From contig JAFVQC010000020.1 in NCBI GenBank assembly GCA_017504995.1, positions 1-32,208 of the forward strand: a stretch of DNA of 32,208 nucleotides, read 5' to 3'. The translations under genes and the position numbers were made by a program. The notes beneath the pieces were generated by a model. That model was not told where the DNA came from and did no database searches. It saw nothing but the letters and a program-made list of their open reading frames with translations. The DNA is from Clostridia bacterium. Lineage in GTDB: Bacteria > Bacillota > Clostridia > Oscillospirales > CAG-272. The first letter of the stretch is position 1. Each line of letters begins with the position of its first letter. Of the stretch, positions 29,180 through 32,208 are shown one piece after another.

Positions 29180-31452
29180 TGGATACTCGGTTTTTAATCA
29201 ACCAAAAGCTGACGGATTCCCAGAAGCAAACCATTCAGTCCCTTGGCAGTGAGGACGAGCCTATATTGTTTGCGGTGGTGGGAGAGATCTCCAAGTCCGC
29301 CCAATACGGCACTTGCGTCTTGCTCGCTACGAAAGCGCATCTGTTCACCTACGATTTTTCCAAGGAAGAATGCTCGGAACGGTATGCGTTTGAGGACGTA
29401 GAGGACATTTTCAACAAACGAATGTACGGAAACGGGATCATGCGCCTTCGTACCCGCGACGGCGCGCTACACGACGTGTTCCGCTTTACCTTTACGGTGA
29501 CGGCGCTTTGCGACGCGGTGCTTTCCTACGTGAAGGAGATCCGTGACGGAGAAGATCCCGAGGAAGCCCTTCGGGCAATGGAGGCGGTCTACGAGAAGCA
29601 GCTTTCCATCTGTCCCAAGTGCGGACGGACCCTGTCTGCCCCCGGTGTTCCTTGCGTGCATTGCATGAAAAAGGGAAGATTGCTCAAAAAGCTGGGGCAA
29701 TATCTCAAGCCCGAAGCGCCCGTTTTGATCATTTCGGTGATTATTTCCGTCATAACCACGGCGATCGCGCTGGTTCCGCCCCTTTTGACCAAATCCCTTG
29801 TGGACGAGATCCTGCCCACGCAAAACCGACGAATGCTTGCCGCGGTGGTGGTGTTCCTCGTGGTTCTGCATATCGTCCGTTACCTGATGGCGGGAATTCG
29901 GGGCTATATGCTTCGCGTGTCGGGCAATAAGATTATCGCGCGGCTGCGGTGCGAGGTCTATGAAAAAGCCCAATATCTGCCCATGCGGTTTTACGATAAA
30001 ACCTCTACGGGCGCGGTGATCAACCGCATCAGCGGCGATACTGCCACGATCCAGTCCTTTATGCTCCGTATCACCCAAGAGGTGGTGGTGCAGTTCTTCA
30101 AGCTGGTGGGTATCATCGTCGTGATGCTTTGCATCAACTGGAAGCTGACCCTCTTTTCGCTTGTTCCCGTTCCGCTGGTGGTGGTTGGCTCTCGCATCTT
30201 CCGTCAGAAGATCGCGCCCTTCTACCGTCGGATCTGGAGACGAAGCTCGGCGGTGACCTCGGTGCTGACCGACACGATTCCCGGTATCCGCGTGATCAAA
30301 TCCTTTACCAATGAGAAAAATTCCACAAAGAAATTCGGCAATTGCGTGGAAGAATGGCGCGTGACCGATACCAAGGCGGGGAAGATCCTCAACGCCTATC
30401 CCGCCATCGTCAACTGTCTGATCAGCTGCGGAAGCGTGGTGATCTGGGCAATGGGCGGCAACATGGTCATCGACGGGATTGCCACGGGCAACGGCGGAGA
30501 GATCTCCGTGGGTCTTTTGGTTTCCTTCATTTCCTATGCGTCCATGTTCTATGAGCCCGTCAACTTCTTTGCCAATCTGTCCGATTCCACCCAGAGCGCC
30601 CTTGCGGCGGTGGAGCGAATCATGGATATTCTGGACGCCGAGCCCGAGCATGACTTCGGACAAGGCAATACCGACGCCGATATGGGCGGACGGATCGAGT
30701 TCAAGAACGTCAGCTTCTCCTTTGACCGTACCAAGAAGGTTCTCAAAAACATCAACCTGACCATTGAGCCGGGGGATATCGTGGGAATCGTCGGTACGAC
30801 GGGATCGGGAAAATCCACGCTGATCAACCTGCTGCTGCGGTATTACGATCATTACGAGGGAGAAATCACCGTGGGCGGCGTGGACATTCGGGATATCGAT
30901 ATGCAGTATTACCGTTCTCGGATCGGATACGTTCAGCAAGAGCCACAGATGTTCCACGATACCATCTTTAACAATATCGCCTACGGAGACGAGAGCTATA
31001 CCGTGGACGAGGTGATCCACGCGGCGGATATCGCCAACGCCCACGAGTTCATCGTCCGCCAGCCCGATGGCTACGATTCGGTGCTGGGTGAGCGAGGCGT
31101 GGGACTTTCGGGCGGCGAGAGACAGCGTCTTTCCATTGCCCGCGCCATGCTGCGCAATCCCAAGATGCTGGTCTTTGACGAAGCCACCGCCTCGGTGGAC
31201 TCCGAAACCGAGCATCTGATTCAGGAAGCCATTGAAAACCTCATCAGCAACCGCACCACGCTGATGATCGCCCACAGACTGTCCACTCTTTCCAAGGCGA
31301 ATAAGATCGTGGTGGTGGATAACGGTGAGATCATTGAGTGCGGAACGCCCGAGGAGCTGATGGCGCTGAAGGGGAAGTACTATCGATTGGTACAGATCCA
31401 GACCATGTCCGACAAGGTCGCCGAGGAGCGACGCGCCGAGAAATTTGAGTAA
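29179..31452 (+). CDS. ABC exporter with N-terminal PH-like domain and zinc ribbon, DUF1854-associated type
   Basis: The 757-residue protein carries about 175 extra N-terminal residues before the exporter fold. Residues 20-120 resemble a bacterial PH-like beta domain. A zinc ribbon follows with C145, C148, C159 and C162. The six membrane helices span about 180-480 and the ATPase domain 505-757: Walker A GTTGSGKST (539-547), Q-loop VQQEP, signature LSGGE (643-647), Walker B LVFDEATAS (E668) and H699. All catalytic residues are canonical, so a homodimer is likely. A DUF1854 gene follows immediately. In other bacteria this ABC/DUF1854 pair is annotated near cyanophycin genes, none of which is seen here. 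The substrate is unknown. Confidence 0.9.
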   Translation: MDTRFLINQKLTDSQKQTIQSLGSEDEPILFAVVGEISKSAQYGTCVLLATKAHLFTYDFSKEECSERYAFEDVEDIFNKRMYGNGIMRLRTRDGALHDVFRFTFTVTALCDAVLSYVKEIRDGEDPEEALRAMEAVYEKQLSICPKCGRTLSAPGVPCVHCMKKGRLLKKLGQYLKPEAPVLIISVIISVITTAIALVPPLLTKSLVDEILPTQNRRMLAAVVVFLVVLHIVRYLMAGIRGYMLRVSGNKIIARLRCEVYEKAQYLPMRFYDKTSTGAVINRISGDTATIQSFMLRITQEVVVQFFKLVGIIVVMLCINWKLTLFSLVPVPLVVVGSRIFRQKIAPFYRRIWRRSSAVTSVLTDTIPGIRVIKSFTNEKNSTKKFGNCVEEWRVTDTKAGKILNAYPAIVNCLISCGSVVIWAMGGNMVIDGIATGNGGEISVGLLVSFISYASMFYEPVNFFANLSDSTQSALAAVERIMDILDAEPEHDFGQGNTDADMGGRIEFKNVSFSFDRTKKVLKNINLTIEPGDIVGIVGTTGSGKSTLINLLLRYYDHYEGEITVGGVDIRDIDMQYYRSRIGYVQQEPQMFHDTIFNNIAYGDESYTVDEVIHAADIANAHEFIVRQPDGYDSVLGERGVGLSGGERQRLSIARAMLRNPKMLVFDEATASVDSETEHLIQEAIENLISNRTTLMIAHRLSTLSKANKIVVVDNGEIIECGTPEELMALKGKYYRLVQIQTMSDKVAEERRAEKFE

Positions 31453-31462
31453 GGAGGCAGTC

Positions 31463-31954
31463 ATGGAAAGAATTTACGTGGACCGTTATACGGGAACGAT
31501 CGAGAGAACCGATCTGTATCTGGTCAAGCTGACCTTAAAGGACGGCACGGTATACGAGGATTTAGAGCCGAGAATGCTGTTTCCCTTTACGAAGCACGAC
31601 GAGTATATTTCGCTTTTGGATAATAGGGAAAAAGAGGTAGGCTTCGTCCGCGCGCTGGAGGAGCTGAACGACGAATCGGTGGAGGCGTTGCGGGAGTGCT
31701 TTCGGGAATACTACATGATCCCGAAGATCAAGAGACTCATTGCCTGTGAGGACAAGTTCGGTAATTTGAAATGGAAGGTAGAGACCGACCGAGGGGTCGT
31801 GAGCTTTCGTATCCGCAACCGTCACAGCGACATCAAAAAGCTTTGGGGCACGAACCGCGTGATCATTCGCGACTCCAACGACAACCGTTACGAGATCCCC
31901 GACTGTACCGCCATGGACGCCCACAGCAACCGCCTGCTGTTCTCGTATCTGTAA
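31463..31954 (+). CDS. DUF1854 family protein
   Basis: The 163-residue cytoplasmic protein has the DUF1854 pattern: an N-terminal strand with VDRYTGTIERT, LEPRMLFPFT, then YISLLDNREKEVGFVRALEEL and YYMIPKI, and C-terminal RIRNRHSDIKKLWGTNRVIIRDSNDNRYEIPD. The function is unknown, but the gene regularly accompanies an exporter like the one upstream, so a regulatory or accessory role for it is inferred. ATG 31463 is preferred over an in-frame TTG at 31445: AAGGAGG at 31451-31457 is spaced five bases from it. Only ten bases separate it from the exporter stop. Confidence 0.88.
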   Translation: MERIYVDRYTGTIERTDLYLVKLTLKDGTVYEDLEPRMLFPFTKHDEYISLLDNREKEVGFVRALEELNDESVEALRECFREYYMIPKIKRLIACEDKFGNLKWKVETDRGVVSFRIRNRHSDIKKLWGTNRVIIRDSNDNRYEIPDCTAMDAHSNRLLFSYL

Positions 31955-31986
31955 TGGAATCAATGAAGAAAAAGAAATAATAAAAC

Positions 31987-32035
31987 AAAAAGCCGCTTTT
32001 GCTATCTGAAAAATGATAGTAAAAGCGGTTTTTTT
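31987..32035 (+). terminator. Intrinsic terminator of the ABC-DUF1854 operon
   Basis: AAAAGCCGCTTTTGCTATC pairs with GATAGTAAAAGCGGTTTTTTT with one mismatch, ending in seven T. Confidence 0.92.
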
Positions 32036-32044
32036 GTATTCTGA

Positions 32045-32067
32045 AACCACCAGCAGTGCTGGTGGTT
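32045..32067. repeat. Perfect 11-bp palindrome (AACCACCAGCA)
   Basis: AACCACCAGCA and TGCTGGTGGTT flank a single central G. It lies just after the operon terminator and has no T-run, so it is probably a repeat rather than a terminator. Confidence 0.7.
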
Positions 32068-32111
32068 CCAGGCTGTCGAAAAACCTATATAACAAATAAA
32101 GTTGCACAAAA

Positions 32112-32208
32112 AAGCCTTCCCCAGCGGGGAAGGGGGACCGCTTGCGGTGGATGAGGAGAACGTGAGCGCAATACACAAACGGCAGTCTCCTCATCCGTCG
32201 GCTTCGCC
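32112..32208. repeat. Palindromic MITE-like repeat, cut by window end
   Basis: AAGCCTTCCCCAGCGGGGAAGG is a tight palindrome, followed by ACCGCTTGCGGT and then GATGAGGA, whose complement TCCTCATC returns near 32188. The element evidently folds back on itself and continues beyond the window. I recall similar CCTTCCCC/GATGAGGA elements as common in gut Clostridia, but cannot verify that here. Confidence 0.65.

Noticed and set aside
29467..31464. A 665-codon open frame on the minus strand opposite the ABC exporter
   Set aside because: Composition is rich in His, Arg and Gly typical of antisense shadows, and the + strand encodes all ABC motifs.

Overview
The window looks like a chromosomal segment of an uncultured, low-to-mid GC, Gram-positive anaerobe of the class Clostridia, probably from a gut or rumen. 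The evidence is a Spo0A sporulation regulator, a pyruvate:ferredoxin oxidoreductase (NifJ), RNase Y, the Firmicute-type long GalT, a four-cysteine ribosomal protein L33, a CD1247-type zinc-ribbon protein, a DUF1934 protein, strong SigA-type promoters (TTGACA, 17 bp, TATAAT) and AGGAGG ribosome binding sites. No species can be named from the sequence.

Layout. 1-4000 (+): the tail of a membrane protein, then efp with a CD1247-like gene, then rpmG-secE-nusG and rplK-rplA (translation, secretion, transcription elongation). A candidate L1 operator lies before rplK, and a terminator follows rplA instead of rplJL-rpoBC. 4000-5240 (+): a collagen-like lipoprotein with SH3-like repeats. 5240-5770: a repeat-rich gap with an inverted REP pair and a structured RNA-like element (copy A), then rny (+). 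7440-9720: a REP-associated tyrosine transposase (RAYT) carrying two REP sequences inside its own reading frame, a D-Ala-D-Ala carboxypeptidase, and two more REPs. 9726-10935: spo0A (-), with a palindrome inside its promoter, and a divergent 32-residue microprotein gene (+). 10948-14123 (-): galT, a cytidylate kinase-like gene and an SGNH esterase in one operon. 14342-18406 (+): DUF1934 and a heterodimeric ABC exporter. 18442-18990: a second repeat-rich gap with three REPs, a 109-bp tandem duplication and copy B of the structured element. 19010-24554 (-): nifJ, then prmC with a second SGNH esterase. 24700-27800 (+): a small Rossmann-like protein behind an attenuator-like leader, a hemolysin III membrane protein, and a nitrilase/GDPD fusion. 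27940-28970 (-): a tRNA-Ser and a four-helix-bundle protein/membrane protein pair beside an array of hairpins. 29100-31954 (+): an ABC exporter with an unusual N-terminus, and a DUF1854 protein. The window ends inside another palindromic repeat.

Most genes are housekeeping. The accessory signal lies in the repeats: nine REP copies sharing the GTAG head typical of RAYT substrates, and two copies of an ~85-100-nt element whose helices carry compensatory base changes. That element resembles, from memory only, an orphan HEARO/omega-type RNA. Other points worth checking are the spo0A promoter palindrome, the nitrilase-GDPD fusion, the GTGAAAT-spaced hairpin array beside the four-helix-bundle gene, and several leader structures. 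All family assignments are by eye from motifs; no database search was run.
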